Origin: Xenopus tropicalis
Taxonomy: Eukaryota; Chordata; Amphibia; Anura; Pipidae
Reading direction: 5' to 3'
Assembly: GCF_000004195.4 (NCBI RefSeq)
Contig: NC_030683.2
Location: 82,662,910-82,726,909, forward strand
Length of the DNA stretch: 64,000 nt
In this document: positions 11,798 to 23,900 of the stretch, in pieces
Layout: the number at the start of each line of letters is the position of its first letter
Position numbering within the stretch: the stretch's first letter is position 1
Notes under the pieces: generated by a model
Seen by the model: only the letters and a program-made list of their open reading frames with translations
What the model was told of the DNA's origin: nothing
The model's database searches: none
Position numbers and translations under genes: made by a program

Positions 11798-12221
11798 ATT
11801 AGGGGAATGAGAAAAGGAATTATTAAATGAAACCTTTATTGCTGTTCAGCAATGAAAATACATGATTGTGGACATTAACAAACAATTAATATTGGAATGT
11901 AAATAGACCAATACAATCTTTGGTGCTTTTAATCTTGAAATGAGTATTAAATACCATTTAGCTGAATAAGTTACAGAACATGAAAGGAAAAGTTGAATGA
12001 AAGATCAATAAAATTAAACTGAGCGTATTTAATTGTAAACAGTCATTTCAGAGTGGTGAGGGTTTGAGTAAAATTCATTAACACTTTGCTTACTTGGCAC
12101 TACGTCATTCTTTGCCATGTAAATGGAGTCTTTCTATGCTGGTGCTGTAGATTCTACATTTGGTGGCACAAAAAGGCTTTATCATTGCCACTAGTGCTTT
12201 TAAACTAGAACTTATATTACA
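11798..12221. other. Unique DNA
   Basis: AT-rich, with no recognised gene or repeat. Confidence 0.4.
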
Positions 12222-12695
12222 GGTATAGAATCTATTATCCAGAACACATGCTCAGTGAGCTCTGGGCAGCTGTTGAGAAGCTGAGCTTAGGGGTCGTTGC
12301 AAATTATCAAGCAGAAAATGAGGCTGTTCTGTAATATAAACTGATGCTACAGGGCTGATTATTAAATTGTGATGCTAATTGCATGGGTTTCAGAGCTGCC
12401 ATATAATGTGAATCTGATTAAATCTGAATGAATAGCCTTATACTGTTACATTTATATTCTCGATATACAGTATATTGTGAGTGGTCCCTAAGCTCAGTAA
12501 CTGACAGTGGCACAGAGCATGTGCAGTGAATCAGCAGAAAAAAAGATGGGGAGCTACTGGGGGCATCTTTGGGGGCACAGATCTTCCCTGCTAAAGGGCC
12601 ATTGTTGCCTTGAGCTAGTACAGAAGCCCAAAACATAATATTCATTTCTAACCTACTTTTATAGTTAAGCTTTAGTTGCCCTTGAAACTCAATCA
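12222..12695. mobile_element. MITE-like foldback element with an ACAGGTATAG end
   Basis: The left edge ACAGGTATAGAATCTATTAT matches the terminus of the MITE at 35971-36305. The interior is a loose foldback: CATGCTCAGTGAGCTC and GAAGCTGAGCTTAGGGG (12248-12292) against CCCTAAGCTCAGTAACTGAC and CACAGAGCATGTGCAG (12485-12525). The right edge is not clear. I call it a non-autonomous DNA element, possibly two elements joined. Confidence 0.5.
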
Positions 12696-12718
12696 TAAGG
12701 CTTTACCACTGTTCCCCC

Positions 12719-13460
12719 TTGTTTTCTGGAGAAGTTTATGAAAAACATTAAAATGAAAAACACATGGGAAACAATTCACCAATAAAAATTCCACCGACCA
12801 AATCTCAGGCAGTCATCTTGCTGTTATTTTACATACAGAGATTATCATGCCATTTGTAGTTAATAATATTACACTGTAATCAGTAATGGGAACAAAGGGC
12901 AGATTTGTTCAGTGCTGGATGTTTTATTGCTTCCAACTCCAATATCAGAAACAAAGAACATGGAGACAAATTGTATGCAGATCCTCATTGGAGGATTTGT
13001 TTGCATTTTAATACAGCTACTAGCTGTGGAGAGCTGGGAAAATGTTTTTTTGTGTGTGTATTATTGCTTTAAAGAGATACTTACACCAGAAATCTTTCAT
13101 CTATCATAACATTGTCTTTGCATGCTATGTATAATTTTGCCTCAGAAGTATTTGCCCAATGCTTTTACCTATCTGATCCTCCAGCCTCCAGGGGGCTGCC
13201 ATATTTGTAAAGCAGTAGTCCATTAGCCAGGTGGATTAGAAACTTAAAGTAACAATTACTTACAAAAGCAGACCTATCAGTGAAAATCCATCAACATGAC
13301 CTATAGGTAACTTTTTATGTACATTAAAATTTTGAGTAATTTTTTAGTGTCACTATCACTTTAAAAATACAACCCCACTGTTGCTGGACTACATCTCCGA
13401 GGATGCCTTAGCCTTGATTCTATGTAACATTAGTCTGGTGCTTGTAATTCATCGACTACT
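12719..13460 (+). repeat. Old low-copy repeat, copy A (interrupted)
   Basis: Copy A resembles copy B (37603-37945 plus 41446-41545) along its whole length. Shared anchors in order: ATGAAAAAC, AATTCACCAAT, ATCTTGCTGTTAT, ACATACAGAGATTAT, ATTACACTG, GAGAACATGGAG-like, and CTGTGGAGAGCTGGGAAAA. After its T2 insertion (13069-13364) the similarity resumes at GGACTACATCTCC. Divergence looks high but alignment is continuous by eye. Class unknown: it could be an old transposon, an exapted SINE or an ancient duplication. Confidence 0.6.
13069..13364. mobile_element. T2-like MITE inside copy A
   Basis: TTAA at 13069-13072 and 13361-13364. The ends TTAAAGAGATACTTACACC and ACTATCACTTTAA give an imperfect inverted terminus. 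The flanking old repeat is continuous when this segment is removed, which supports a separate insertion. Confidence 0.55.
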
Positions 13461-15033
13461 GAATAAATCCATTGATATCCACTGATATTGAACATTACTC
13501 CAATGATTGACTCATAAGAAATGGATTTTTCTTTATGGTATAGAATAATGCACCCTAAAGACTTGGAGAAAGCTAAATATTAATTTTGATGTTTATCAAA
13601 TTGATTGAATTGCCTGACTAATTTGGCTGTTGGAATAATTCCAACAAAATTTTAATTTCTGAGATTCCCTCAGAATTCCCAGAGGAAATTGTATAATTCT
13701 GCCCCTAAATATAAACAGCTAACAGGCAAATATGATAGAGAAAACCAGATTGTTCTTATTATAGGTAGTTTTTATATTCGTATTAGCATTTAAATCATTT
13801 GATGTCTTAAAGTCTAGACAAGCTGCTTAGAATTGGAGCCTGCTGTGTGATTATAAATCCCAATATTTGGTGGCTGTCATACTGTTGATTGCTGCCAGCA
13901 CAAATACTGGCTTGCCATTTACTGAATTGCTGTTGTAATTCCCATTTCCATCACATTTAGTCATTCAGTAGGCATCTTAGGCACCCAGTAATATTAAATT
14001 AAAGTTGTCTTCTATCTACTGAAGTACCAAATATCAGTTATTAATTCCTCCTTCTTTCATTAGGTACAATCTATTGCTAACGTTAATTCTGGAGTAATTG
14101 CAAAGAATACTGATTTATATGTACATGACCAGGCAGGGCAAGGAAACTACAATAACAACACAGAGATTGAAATGTCATTTTTTAAGGGAAAATAATGCAC
14201 AAGCGTGTGTGTCTCTGGCTGGAATATAGAAAATAAAATAGCAGATATCTAGTAGTTGATAAGAATTAAAATTACAGTACCTAGCCATTGGAGGCTCTGT
14301 TGGATTGATCTCAAAGACCTTTTGTCAGGTTATTATGAATCTCTTTAAACTACAGCATGTTTTCCATATAATGTTGCCAGACACTGCCTAGGTGGGAACA
14401 GCTCAGTTTCTACTTTACTTGTGTACTTTACTGTTAGAGATGTGTTTTATGTAGTTATCTCTAGAACAAATAAAATGCAACAATTCAGTTACTTTACTTT
14501 AGATGGTTAACATTGCTTTGTACTTGTATTTTAGTTCAGAATGTGCATTGAGGGCACAGTATTTTTATGCATCCCTGTACAGCTTAATTGGTATTAAAAA
14601 AACAACAAATATGCTTCTGCCTTCCTGTTTAGTAACATCCATGTTCACTTAATAAACACTAATAGTTTTCATTCTATCAGGTGTATTCTTATGGTTTGTT
14701 TCTTTCTGAGCTAATCCCAATCTTTCTATAGTTTAATTTGTTCTCATTATCGTTATAGTTTATTATTTCCTTCCTAGTAGAGATCATTTTACATAGTACA
14801 AATGTATAAACATTTTAGTTGTGCTAATATAAACATTTTAGCTGGCATTATCATCTAGGGTTACTAGCATAATGGAAAATATATGATTAAGACTGTGGCA
14901 ACTCCTATTACCTCCTATAAACATTGGTACACATATTTCAATCTGTCTCATTTGTACTTGCCTAGGGAAAATTCTGGTGCTTTTTAGGCTAATGTCACTC
15001 AAGAAACATATACAGAGATCTACTTGTGTTGTG
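13461..15033. other. AT-rich unique DNA
   Basis: No protein, RNA gene or transposon terminus recognised. The 144-codon minus-strand frame that begins at 15272 and runs into this region has no domain and crosses a T2-like element, so it is not accepted as a gene. Confidence 0.45.
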
Positions 15034-15695
15034 TTAAAGGAAAAGGAAAGTTCTTCCGCATGTGTGCCGAATGTTAGGCACCCCCCCAGTGATTGTAATA
15101 ACAATGAGCAAATCTGTCCCACTTTGGTTTGCTGAAGAACTTGTGAAACTGCCATTGGCTTTTTTTTCATACTCCCACCACGCAACTTTTTAAGGTGCAG
15201 GTCAAAATTTTTGCATGCGCGCAACTTTTTTTTTCTCACTCTAAATATATTATTCAATGGTTGTTTTTTCATGGTGAATTTTTTTTGTCATGCCGAATTT
15301 TCACAGCAGTTTTGCTGTGAAAATTCTATGATAGCGAAATGCAGAATTTCACCGTGAATCCATGCCTGGCAAAGAAATTAATTTATTGCTAGTTGTAATC
15401 ACTTAACCTAGGGTTGGTGCTCTTGTTAACAGAAAACTGCACAGAACCACAGAGCGATCTTCTTCTTCCTAGTTGCCTGGGACTACACATGTACAGTAGA
15501 GTAAAAAAGTCGGCTTTTTGCTTAATGTCTGGCTTTTCACTGCACTGCACATGCGCTTCTGGTGCTAAGAAGGAAAAAGCGGAAGGTCACTCTGTGGTGC
15601 TCTTACAGAAGTGCTTCTTTTAGGAAAAAATGCGATGGCCCAGGGTAGCAGGTAGGTGATTATAATCACTGGGGGTACCAAACGTTTTCTTCCAG
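15034..15695. mobile_element. T2-type MITE, diverged, with a nested palindromic piece
   Basis: Begins TTAAAGGAAAAGGAAAG and carries TGTTAGGCACCCCCCCAGTG, with a near mirror ATCACTGGGGGTACC at the far end. This is the plan of the better copy at 48826-49235. An internal segment (about 15270-15370) holds a perfect 14-bp hairpin (GAATTTTCACAGCA, loop GTTT) and CATGCCTGGCAAAG, which resembles the hAT-like MITEs at 34.3 and 60.7 kb. The right edge is approximate. Confidence 0.55.
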
Positions 15696-15710
15696 CCTCT
15701 TATTGCTACT

Positions 15711-15925
15711 TGTCCCAACTTTTTTGGGATTTGTTGACACCATGAAATTCTGAATCAACATATTTTTCCCTTAAAATGGTACATTTTCTCAGTTTAAACT
15801 TTTGTTCCGTGATTTATGTTCTATTCTGAATAAAATATTAGAAGTTGGCACCTCCACATCATTGCGTTCAGTTTTTATTCACAATTTGTTTAGTGTCCCA
15901 ACTTTTTTGGAATACGGGTTGTATA
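15711..15925. mobile_element. DNA-transposon terminal fragment (GTCCCAACTTTTTTGG motif)
   Basis: GTCCCAACTTTTTTGGGAT (15712) and GTCCCAACTTTTTTGGAATA (15894) bracket a 200-bp AT-rich segment with AATAAAATATT. I recall this paired motif as the end of a DNA transposon common in fish and frogs, but I cannot name the family with certainty. Confidence 0.45.
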
Positions 15926-15969
15926 TACACCAGTATGTACACTAACAAGCTAGACCTTCAGATTGCTCA

Positions 15970-16620
15970 GTGTTGGACTGGGGTGTCTCGGCCTACTGGG
16001 GATGTCACCTCGGGAGCCCCCTACCCCAGTCATAGACCTTCCCCAGGGCCCTGCAGTGCTACATTTACTTGATTTAGGTGAGCCCCTGCTGTCAGTGAGC
16101 TGCAGACTTGAGAGGGGTCAGAAGTTCTGTGCCTGCATGTTCTTTCCCCTACACAGCTTTCTGTACTGTTCCTTTTCTCTCTGAAGTCCAAGGGCGAGGG
16201 CACACAGTGCGTATATCCGCTTCTCTCAGCCCTGGGGTTTTTGGCCAAGCTAAGAGAAGCAGATCCTCTTGCCTTCGCTCCTCTGTGTGCCTACATTAAA
16301 AACTGGGCAAAAAACGTGTGGCTGAGAGAAGCAGCTATACGTATCAGGTTCCCTCACCCTAAGTCCTGGTAGAGCCTCACAGGGACTGGATGGGTGAAGT
16401 TTCCTCTCCAGCCCATCCAATCCCCATGTGGCTTTACCGAGACTTAATCTTTCCTCCTGTTAGAGGAAAGAACATGCAGGCACCCAAGCTCCTACCCTCA
16501 TTTCTGAAGTCTGCAGCTTACTGACAGGCAGAAGGCCCAGATAGTAAGTGTAGTAATGGCCAGGCCACCCTAACACCCAAAAACCCACCAGGCTTGAGAC
16601 TGTCCCCCCCTATGGAGGCC
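15970..16620. mobile_element. Foldback DNA element with roughly 60-bp inverted arms
   Basis: The stretch from CTGTCAGTGAGCTGCAGACT to GCATGTTCTTTC (16089-16145) is the inverted complement of 16457-16525 (GAAAGAACATGCAGGC through GTCTGCAGCTTACTGACAG). A smaller inverted-repeat element sits between the arms at 16190-16360. Outer edges are approximate. Non-coding. Confidence 0.6.
16190..16360. mobile_element. Nested inverted-repeat MITE with AAGTCC duplication
   Basis: The terminal inverted repeat begins AGGGCGAGGGCACAC on the left, with AGGGTGAGGGAACC as the complement of the right end; the inner arms share CTGCTTCTCTCAGCC or close variants. Direct copies of AAGTCC touch both ends (16184-16189 and 16361-16366), so this insertion is younger than the foldback host. 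Confidence 0.65.
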
Positions 16621-16645
16621 CTGGGAGCAGGGCTGAGCCGGTAGG

Positions 16646-16792
16646 GCAGGCCTGGACTGGCAATCTGTGGGTTCTGGCAAATGCCAGAGGGGCTGCTGTA
16701 AGATACTATATACTATTTATTGGGCTGGTGTGGGGCAGTTTGGGCCTTTGTGTACTTGAAATGCCAGGGACTATTTTGAATCCCAGTCCTCA
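16646..16792. mobile_element. Short MITE (CAGGCCTGGACTGG end)
   Basis: Left end CAGGCCTGGACTGGCAAT and right end TTTTGAATCCCAGTCC form an imperfect inverted terminus around TTCTGGCAAATGCCAGAGGG. Related pieces lie at 45995-46025 (right end only) and 58551-58708. Confidence 0.6.
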
Positions 16793-16809
16793 ACTGTGTA
16801 GTCAATGGC

Positions 16810-17020
16810 AATTTACTTTGTGGTTTTAGAGGCTTTTGTTTTTTTATGCTTTTATTTGAGCGACAAATTGCATTTTGCATTTTTTTCTTTGGGCTTATTT
16901 TTAAAAGGCTGTTTTAATAAATCAATTGGCATTTATGGTTTTAGAGAAAATTAGTTTTTTGTGGTTTCAGAAACCTCTAAAACCACAATAATGAGAATGT
17001 TGATAAATGGGCCTCCCCAG
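16810..17020. mobile_element. Inverted-repeat MITE remnant
   Basis: TTTGTGGTTTTAGAGGC near 16817 is inverted at about 16970-16988 (AACCTCTAAAACCACAA). The GATAAATGGGCCTCC end resembles the GATAAATCTGCCCC terminus of the Harbinger-like MITE at 10.6 kb. Confidence 0.5.
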
Positions 17021-17027
17021 GTATTGA

Positions 17028-17105
17028 GATTCAAATTACAGAAAGAATCCTTATCGAGAAGGTCCCAACAATTCTGAATAACAGATTCTATACCGGTACC
17101 TATGA
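17028..17105. mobile_element. MITE end fragment (ACAGGTAT family)
   Basis: GATTCAAATTACAGAAAG, then GTCCCAACAATTCTGAATA and GATTCTATACCGGTAC match the right end of the MITE at 35971-36305 in order. Only this terminal part is present. Confidence 0.55.
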
Positions 17106-18514
17106 CTTGGGTAACCAATTTCATCAATGTACAAAGATGGAATATTTAAAATTCCACTAAATTCTTTTGCATGGTTTTAAGGCAAATTAACATACCTAAC
17201 AGCTTAAACAAAAAGCCAATACCTTTAGACATCTAAGCAGATGTCTCTTTACAACAAAAAACAGCAGAAATGCTTATTCGTGAGAAAAACTGTGAATAAT
17301 AATGCTGCTTCTTAGCGTCCTGATTCTATGTATTAATTGTTTTGTGTAAGTGTTTGATTTATAGTGAACCCAAACTGGTGACACAGCTAATAGCATTTAC
17401 AGATTTTTCATTTGCTTACCATTCTGCTGACACTAACAAATTACCTTTTTATGGGCAATACATCTTTTTTTATTTTGTAAATAAATGTCTAGAATTTGAA
17501 CTAGTTTTTGAAAAATGTTAATTTGTAAATAATCATTTGCACCGTAATTATTATACAAAGATCAAGAAGATTTTATTGTGAAAATCTTTGGAAAAAAAAG
17601 TGTTTTGGATCACGTGGCATGGAGGAATGAATTGTACAATGCACTGAACTATGAATTAGTCATCCCCAGATACAAACGTTCAGGCAATTTGCATCTAAAT
17701 TGGTATGTATACAGAGAGATAGATGGCAGCAACATCAATGTATGCCTTTGGTGGAAGTCATTTAAAATGTAGTTGCAAAGAGTGTATTAGTAATATAAGA
17801 GTGGAATAGGGATGAGCAGGAAGAAAAAAGTGTTGTTTTTTTTAAATTGTGTTCTTTTATTTTTATTTGTATGAAATGATTCCACCACACCAGCCCTGAT
17901 ATAAATGTTTAATCAACATTCCTCATTACGCTATTTTAATATATAGTTGTCCTAATGTATGTGAGAGGAAACACTAACGCTGGGATATTTCACATGGTTT
18001 TGAAAAAAATGCGTCTGAAATCCAAAAGCAACAGTAGATACCAGTGCCCAGCAAACACTCATGCTATTGCTAAATAATGTCCATATCACAAACCCAGCCT
18101 TGTATATTTGGAATGTTTTATACACTGCACATGCTGAGGCCTATTTATCAAGATTCACATTAGTGTAGTTTTCTCTTTGAATAACCATACATTCTTAAAA
18201 AACAAGACAAGAAAATAAAGCCATAAAACCATAAAAAATGAAATTCAAATGCCTCAGATTCGTAGTCATCAATTTTAATGGGCCAACAGGCTAAAAAAAA
18301 TTCAAACATTTAGAACAGTTGACTTCATTGACTGAAACAAGTTTTCAGATGCCGAAGTTTAACATTTAAATTTTTTGCCCTTTATTCCATTAATAAATTC
18401 ACGTTTTTTTAAACTATTATTCAAAGTCTTCATTTTTAGCTCAAAAAAACTTGAATCACAGAAAAATAATATGAATGTTAAGAGATAACCCCTGTGACAC
18501 AGCATCTGGGAAAA
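17106..18514. other. AT-rich unique DNA
   Basis: No gene recognised. The segment 18140-18300 begins AGGCCTATTTATCAAG, similar to Harbinger-like MITE ends, and may be a decayed MITE. Nothing else stands out. Confidence 0.4.
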
Positions 18515-18522
18515 TACTAGAG

Positions 18523-18757
18523 CAGTGATTTTCAACCAATGGCTCATGAGCAACATGTTGCTCACCAACCCCCCCCCCCCCTTTGATGCAAGAGAGCACA
18601 GAGACATGGTTTTAGTCCTCTTATAGGCCAGCAGTCCACATGGGGACACAGCCAAATCACATGCCAATCACAGCCTTTATTTTGCATCCTCAAGGCACAT
18701 TTTTCAAGCATCTGTGGCTCTTTTTTACATCTGAGTAAAAAAGGTTGGGGATCCCTG
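18523..18757. mobile_element. hAT-like MITE with perfect 8-bp duplication
   Basis: Terminal inverted repeat CAGTGATTTTCAACC / CAGGGATCCCCAACC. The perfect direct duplication TACTAGAG flanks it (18515-18522, 18758-18765), the 8-bp signature of hAT transposition. Relatives lie at 51205-51497 and 61119-62042. A C-run of about 14 nt lies inside. Confidence 0.82.
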
Positions 18758-18765
18758 TACTAGAG

Positions 18766-19589
18766 GGAAGGTACATATTTTTCCCCCATCTGGGGGAGGG
18801 GAGCTCTCTGCCAAGGGAAGCAGGAGGTAGGAAGTGTGTGAGGTACATGCTGAAGCAGGGAAATTGGAAATACTCCTGGACCAAGTTTGTCAAAAGCTTA
18901 GTACATGGCCTAACTGTGTAAAAGGGACTAGGACTGTGCTGCAGAGAGCAAGGCCTGTGTATCCAGTCTGTGAGTGATACAGCCAGTTCTGGTTAATGAG
19001 TTGCTATTAATTTGTGAGGCATTGTTACAAGTTAAATTCTCTCCTGAAAACCTTTGTTGTACATAAAGGTAATAATTTTCTTTTGAAAATCACTCTGGAT
19101 GTCACTGTCTGTTACTTGAGATGCTATTTCCAAGTCTATAATTTGAGTGAAACCCCCCCCCCCTTGTGTACCCCATCCAACGCATATGCAACAAGCTACC
19201 ATATTTTCTCTGTACTGAGGTGTGGTCTTGTCACTACAGGTGATTTTGCACACTGACTCCGGTTTGGTCTTTACTCTTGTGACAAAGATGGCATGCTCTG
19301 GCCCTTGGCAAAGGATTGGGAATTAATTGGGAACTTATGGGCCAGCAAGTTGGGTCTATATAATGATCACAGGTGTTAAGGCATAGAGGAAAAAGCTCAA
19401 TTCTGACTATTGATCACCATTGCCAGACACTAACATTTCAGGGCCATACTCATGTGTTTCTTTCAAGGTAAATAATTATTGCATTTGGTCAAAGGGGCAG
19501 AAACTGCATACCCATGTTTGTAAGTAACTGGGTGTGCCCCTGGTAGATTGGTAAATATGGCCTCGTAGGTGGCAGCGTAGGTGGTTTTC
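18766..19589. other. Unique DNA with a poly-C run
   Basis: No gene recognised. A C10 run lies at 19153-19163. Overlapping open frames on both strands (19014-19256) have no domain. Confidence 0.4.
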
Positions 19590-19858
19590 ACGGTGAGGGC
19601 AGTGAGGTTATGGAATGCCCTTCCTAGAGATGTGGTAATGGCAGATTCTGTTAATGCCTTTAAGAGGGGCCTGGATGAGTTCTTGAACAATCAGAATATC
19701 CAAGGCTATTGTGATACTAATATCTACAGTTAGTATTAGTGGTTGTATATATAGTTTATGTATGTGAGTGTATAGATTGGTAGGTGTGGGTTGTGTGTGC
19801 TGGGTTTACTTGGATGGGTTGAACTTGATGGACTATGTAACTATCTTTATTTTTTGTA
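19590..19858 (+). mobile_element. LINE 3' end (CR1/L2-like), plus strand
   Basis: The plus-strand frame reads RLWNALPRDVV then DSVNAFKRGLDEFL, the standard C-terminus of CR1/L2-type reverse transcriptases. It is followed by a 3' segment ending GGGTTGAACTTGATGGAC. The same family occurs inverted at 1385-2255. 5'-truncated. Confidence 0.75.
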
Positions 19859-20600
19859 TTAAAAGTTTTTTTTGATGATTTTGCAAAATAGTTTTACAAT
19901 TGTATTCTGGTAATATTGTGTCAAAATCTGTGCTAATTAGAAGCGGATTTAGTCACTGAGACCATAGGTATCAGGCTATGCTCATTACTGTGATCTGCCA
20001 CTGGGAGATGAAAATATTTTTTGTAAAAGAAAAGAGAAAAGGATAAAATCAGAGAGCCTGACTGCACAGTTTCCTAAAAAATAAGCATATTCATATGTGT
20101 AGAACTGACAAACTGTAGAAAATAGGGGCTTTGGAGCTCCACAGACCAGTTTTGCCACAAGACGGGAAGAAAGGAAAGATTTCTAACTGCTCTATTCGAC
20201 ATGAAAGCTTTTTATGCAAAACCACTTGAAGGCAATGTAAACAAGTCACATGTTATTTTATATTCTCTTTTTCTTGAACAGAATACATGCTCTGTGAGGA
20301 ATACTGGCATAATAATTACACTCATTTCACATTTGCTCCCGCTTGAGTAAATTAATCTTGCATCTTGAAAGATGATACTAAAAGCAACATTTTTCATTCT
20401 AGTCAATATGTGCTATAAATAGTCTAGTTAGCAAAGCAATGGACAATGTGTAAAATGGTAAAAGTTATCTGCTCAAGTCAGGTTTCTTAAAAGTACTGCT
20501 TCCTACAAACAAGGTTTTTTTCCCCCTTTTAGATAAAAATGAAAAGGACAAGAAAGAACTATTCATGTGGGGCAAAAATAAGCCCAATATGCTTGGACCT
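19859..20600. other. AT-rich unique DNA
   Basis: No feature recognised. Confidence 0.4.
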
Positions 20601-20949
20601 GTATGTATGTATGTATGTATATCTTTATTTATAAAGCGCTACTTATGTACGCAGCGCTGTACAGTGGAATACATTAATACAAACAGGGGGTTAAAGATAA
20701 TGGATAAATACAAAGTACAACAATAAATACAAATAAATACAAGGTACAGTTGCAATAAGAGTCTGGTGTATAAAGATGATCTCCTCCAGTTTTCTTATTT
20801 CCTCTACTAAGTACTGTAGATCCATTATAGAAATGTTGGGGGTTCTTTTGCTTTCCAATGTCTTGGGATTAGCGTTCTCGCTGCATTCAATAAATGCATG
20901 GTGAGAGTGTCTGATATTACACAATTTTTCTTGGGTATTAGATTTAATA

Positions 20950-23900
20950 ATATGGTTGGTATTTCGTTTTCTTTGATTGTTATTTTTGTTATGGAAGTAA
21001 TGGTTTCTAAGATTTTGGACCAATACGGTAGCAGTTGGGGGCAAGAGTATCAAATGTGAGTATGGTTCCCTGGGTTTTTCCCACATCTCCAGCAAGAGTC
21101 TATACTGTTCTTGTACATCTTATTTAGCTTTGTGGGGGTGTAATGCCACATTGTGGCCAATTTAAAGTTCATCTCTCTGACTTACAGCCCTTAATGATTT
21201 GTGTATAGATGTGAATATTCTGTTCCAAGCAATTTCTGGTATTTCTATGTCCAACTCGCTGTCCCATTCCTTACAGAAGTATCTTTTGGGGATTTCTAGG
21301 TTATTTATTAGGAGTTTGTATAAGGTGGAAATGGCTTTTTCTAGTGGTTTTGGGGATTCTAATATCATTTCCCATTTTGTTAATGGTCTGTGCCAGTTTT
21401 GGCCCCGGGTTGTTTGTATAAAATGGTGTATTTGCTGGTAGTTCCAGGAGTCTCTAGGGTCGGATCCCCAATGTTTTTGTATTTCTGATAAGGGGATTAC
21501 TTTATTCTCTGAAATGATGTATTTATCTTTTGTATATACCCTCTAGACTAGGTGGTAAGTCAGGGTTTTGTTCTAATGGCTGGAGAATATGTGGGGTAGG
21601 AGATAATGCATATTCTTGGCTGTATTTGTGCCAAACTTGGTAAGAGGCTCCTATTAGAGGGTGTTTGTTTAGTGAGGTGGGTATTTTTTCTGCCTTGGTC
21701 CATAAGTAGTTTTGTAGTGGCATTTCAGAGATTGTGTTTCTAGGGTGACCAATTTCTTACATTTGTTCGTATACCAGGCTTGTATCCGAGTTAAGTGTAC
21801 TGCAATCCAATAAGTCAGGAAGTCGCATTTTTCCCTTTCCAAATGAGTTTAGTTATAATAGCTTTCAAGCTTTTAAAGAAAGTCAGTGGGAGAGTTATGG
21901 GCAAGACTTGTAGAGTATAGAGAACTTTGGGCATTAGCATCATTTTTACTGCTTGCACTCTGCCGAACCAAGATATATTTAGTTTGTCCCAATAGTTCGC
22001 TAACTTCTGTATTGTTCCTAATAACGGTAGGTAATTATCCTGATATATTTTCGTGTGGTCCGGCCTAATCTTCACCCCTAGATATTGAATATTAGACCTA
22101 GACCATTTGAATTGGAAGTTACTTTCCAGCACTGTTTTGGAGGATTTTGGCAAATGAATGTTCAATATTTCAGACTTGCTGAAATTGACTTTGAAGTTTG
22201 ATAGGGAACCGTATGTTTTGAGTAGCTTCATTACTATCAGTAGTGAAAAAATTGGTTTAGAAATAAACAGTAGAAGGTCGTCCACAAAGGCTGCTATCTT
22301 ATACTCTTTATTTTTGAATATTATTCCTGATATGTCGGGGTTCAACCTTATATGGGCTAGTATGGTTTCTATTACTAATACAAATAACATTGGGGACAGA
22401 GGACAGCCCTGTCTTGTGCCATTGTGTATATGGACTGTTGGGGACATTACAACATTGACTCTAATGCGTGCTGTAGGGTTTTGATTGAGCGCTAATATTC
22501 TGTTTGTTATTATTTCTCCTAGGCCAAAGCCTAGTAGGGTTTCCCTGAGGAAAGGCCAAGAGACTCTATCAAACGCCTTTTTGGCATCTGTGGTAAGTAA
22601 TAAGGAAGGGATTTGTTTTGTTTTGGCAATTTGTATTAATTAAATCACTTTGTAAATATTATCTTTACCTTCTCTTCTAGGCACAAAGCCCGCTTGGTCT
22701 GGATTTATTAAGGAAGGTAAGTGCTGTTTCAATCTGTTAGCTATTATTTTTGCATAACGTAGGTCTTCAGGTCTATGTTTATTAGGGAAATTGGTCTATA
22801 AGACGCCGGTGCTTGGGGGTCTTTTCCCTGTTTGGGTATTACTATTATGTGTGCTTCGGTAGCTTGTGGATAAAATTTGTGTTAAATTGAGTTAAAATAT
22901 TCACAAAGTAGTGGGGCGAGTTTGTTTTTGTAGGCTTTATAAGGCTGTACCCGTCCTTGGGCTATCACCTGGGGTATTGTAAAGCATCCGTGATTGGGGT
23001 ATGATCTGAATGGATACTTGATACAATATCTGCCTTATTGAACAAATGTAACCATTTTTGAGCTACAAAAATGTAGTCGATTCGAGAGTACATCTTGTGA
23101 GTTTTGGAAAAGTGAGTATAGTCTTTTTCTTTGGGGTGTAAGACTCTCCAAAGATCTAGTAGTCTTAATTTGGCAAAGCAGTTCTTAAGACTCTTTAAGG
23201 GAGAAAAAAAGGTAAAAACTAAGTAAGCTTAATCAGAAAGGTCTATGTAAATACAGCCATAAGCACTCACAGAAACGCTGCACTGACTTCTCTGAAAAAA
23301 AATTAGTTGTGTCTGTAATTCCTGTGCTAGAGACACGCAGCTTTCTGTTCTCTACTCTCAACTGCTCCCCCCTCCATCAAGAATGCTAAGAACTCACTCC
23401 CCCCCTTAGGAATGTGGATCTGAGCCAATCAGCAGGAAGCTGACTCATAGGGCCAGATTTATCAAAACACAAGTTCGAATCCCGAATGGGAGAAATTCGG
23501 ATTGGAATGCTCGGAGCATTCCTGAAGTAAATGTGCCCCTTAGTCTTACTAACTGAGCATGTTCACTTGGTCTGCATGTCTGTGCAGGAGTGAGGCATTA
23601 TGGGAACTTTCTTTACACAGCTCAGCGTTTTTTTCTTCCTGTTTGGCTTCAGATCTTCTGAACAGGTGAAATATGGGGAGACTTAAGGACACTATTGAGA
23701 CAACTGAAGGTATGCCTACAGCTTGAGCCTTTCCTTCTCCTTTAAGGTCTTGTAAGAAATAGCACTTTTCCCATTTAAGGCATCAAGTATAGGGTTTAAT
23801 GTTAGGTTTAGATCACCACCTAGTATTAGAAGCCCTTCATGAAAGTTTTTTAGTATTCTTAAAAATTTGCATAAAAATTGGATTTGCCCATTGTTCGGGG

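Noticed and set aside
14838..15272. 144-codon minus-strand frame as a gene
   Set aside because: It overlaps a decayed T2-type MITE and shows no recognisable family.
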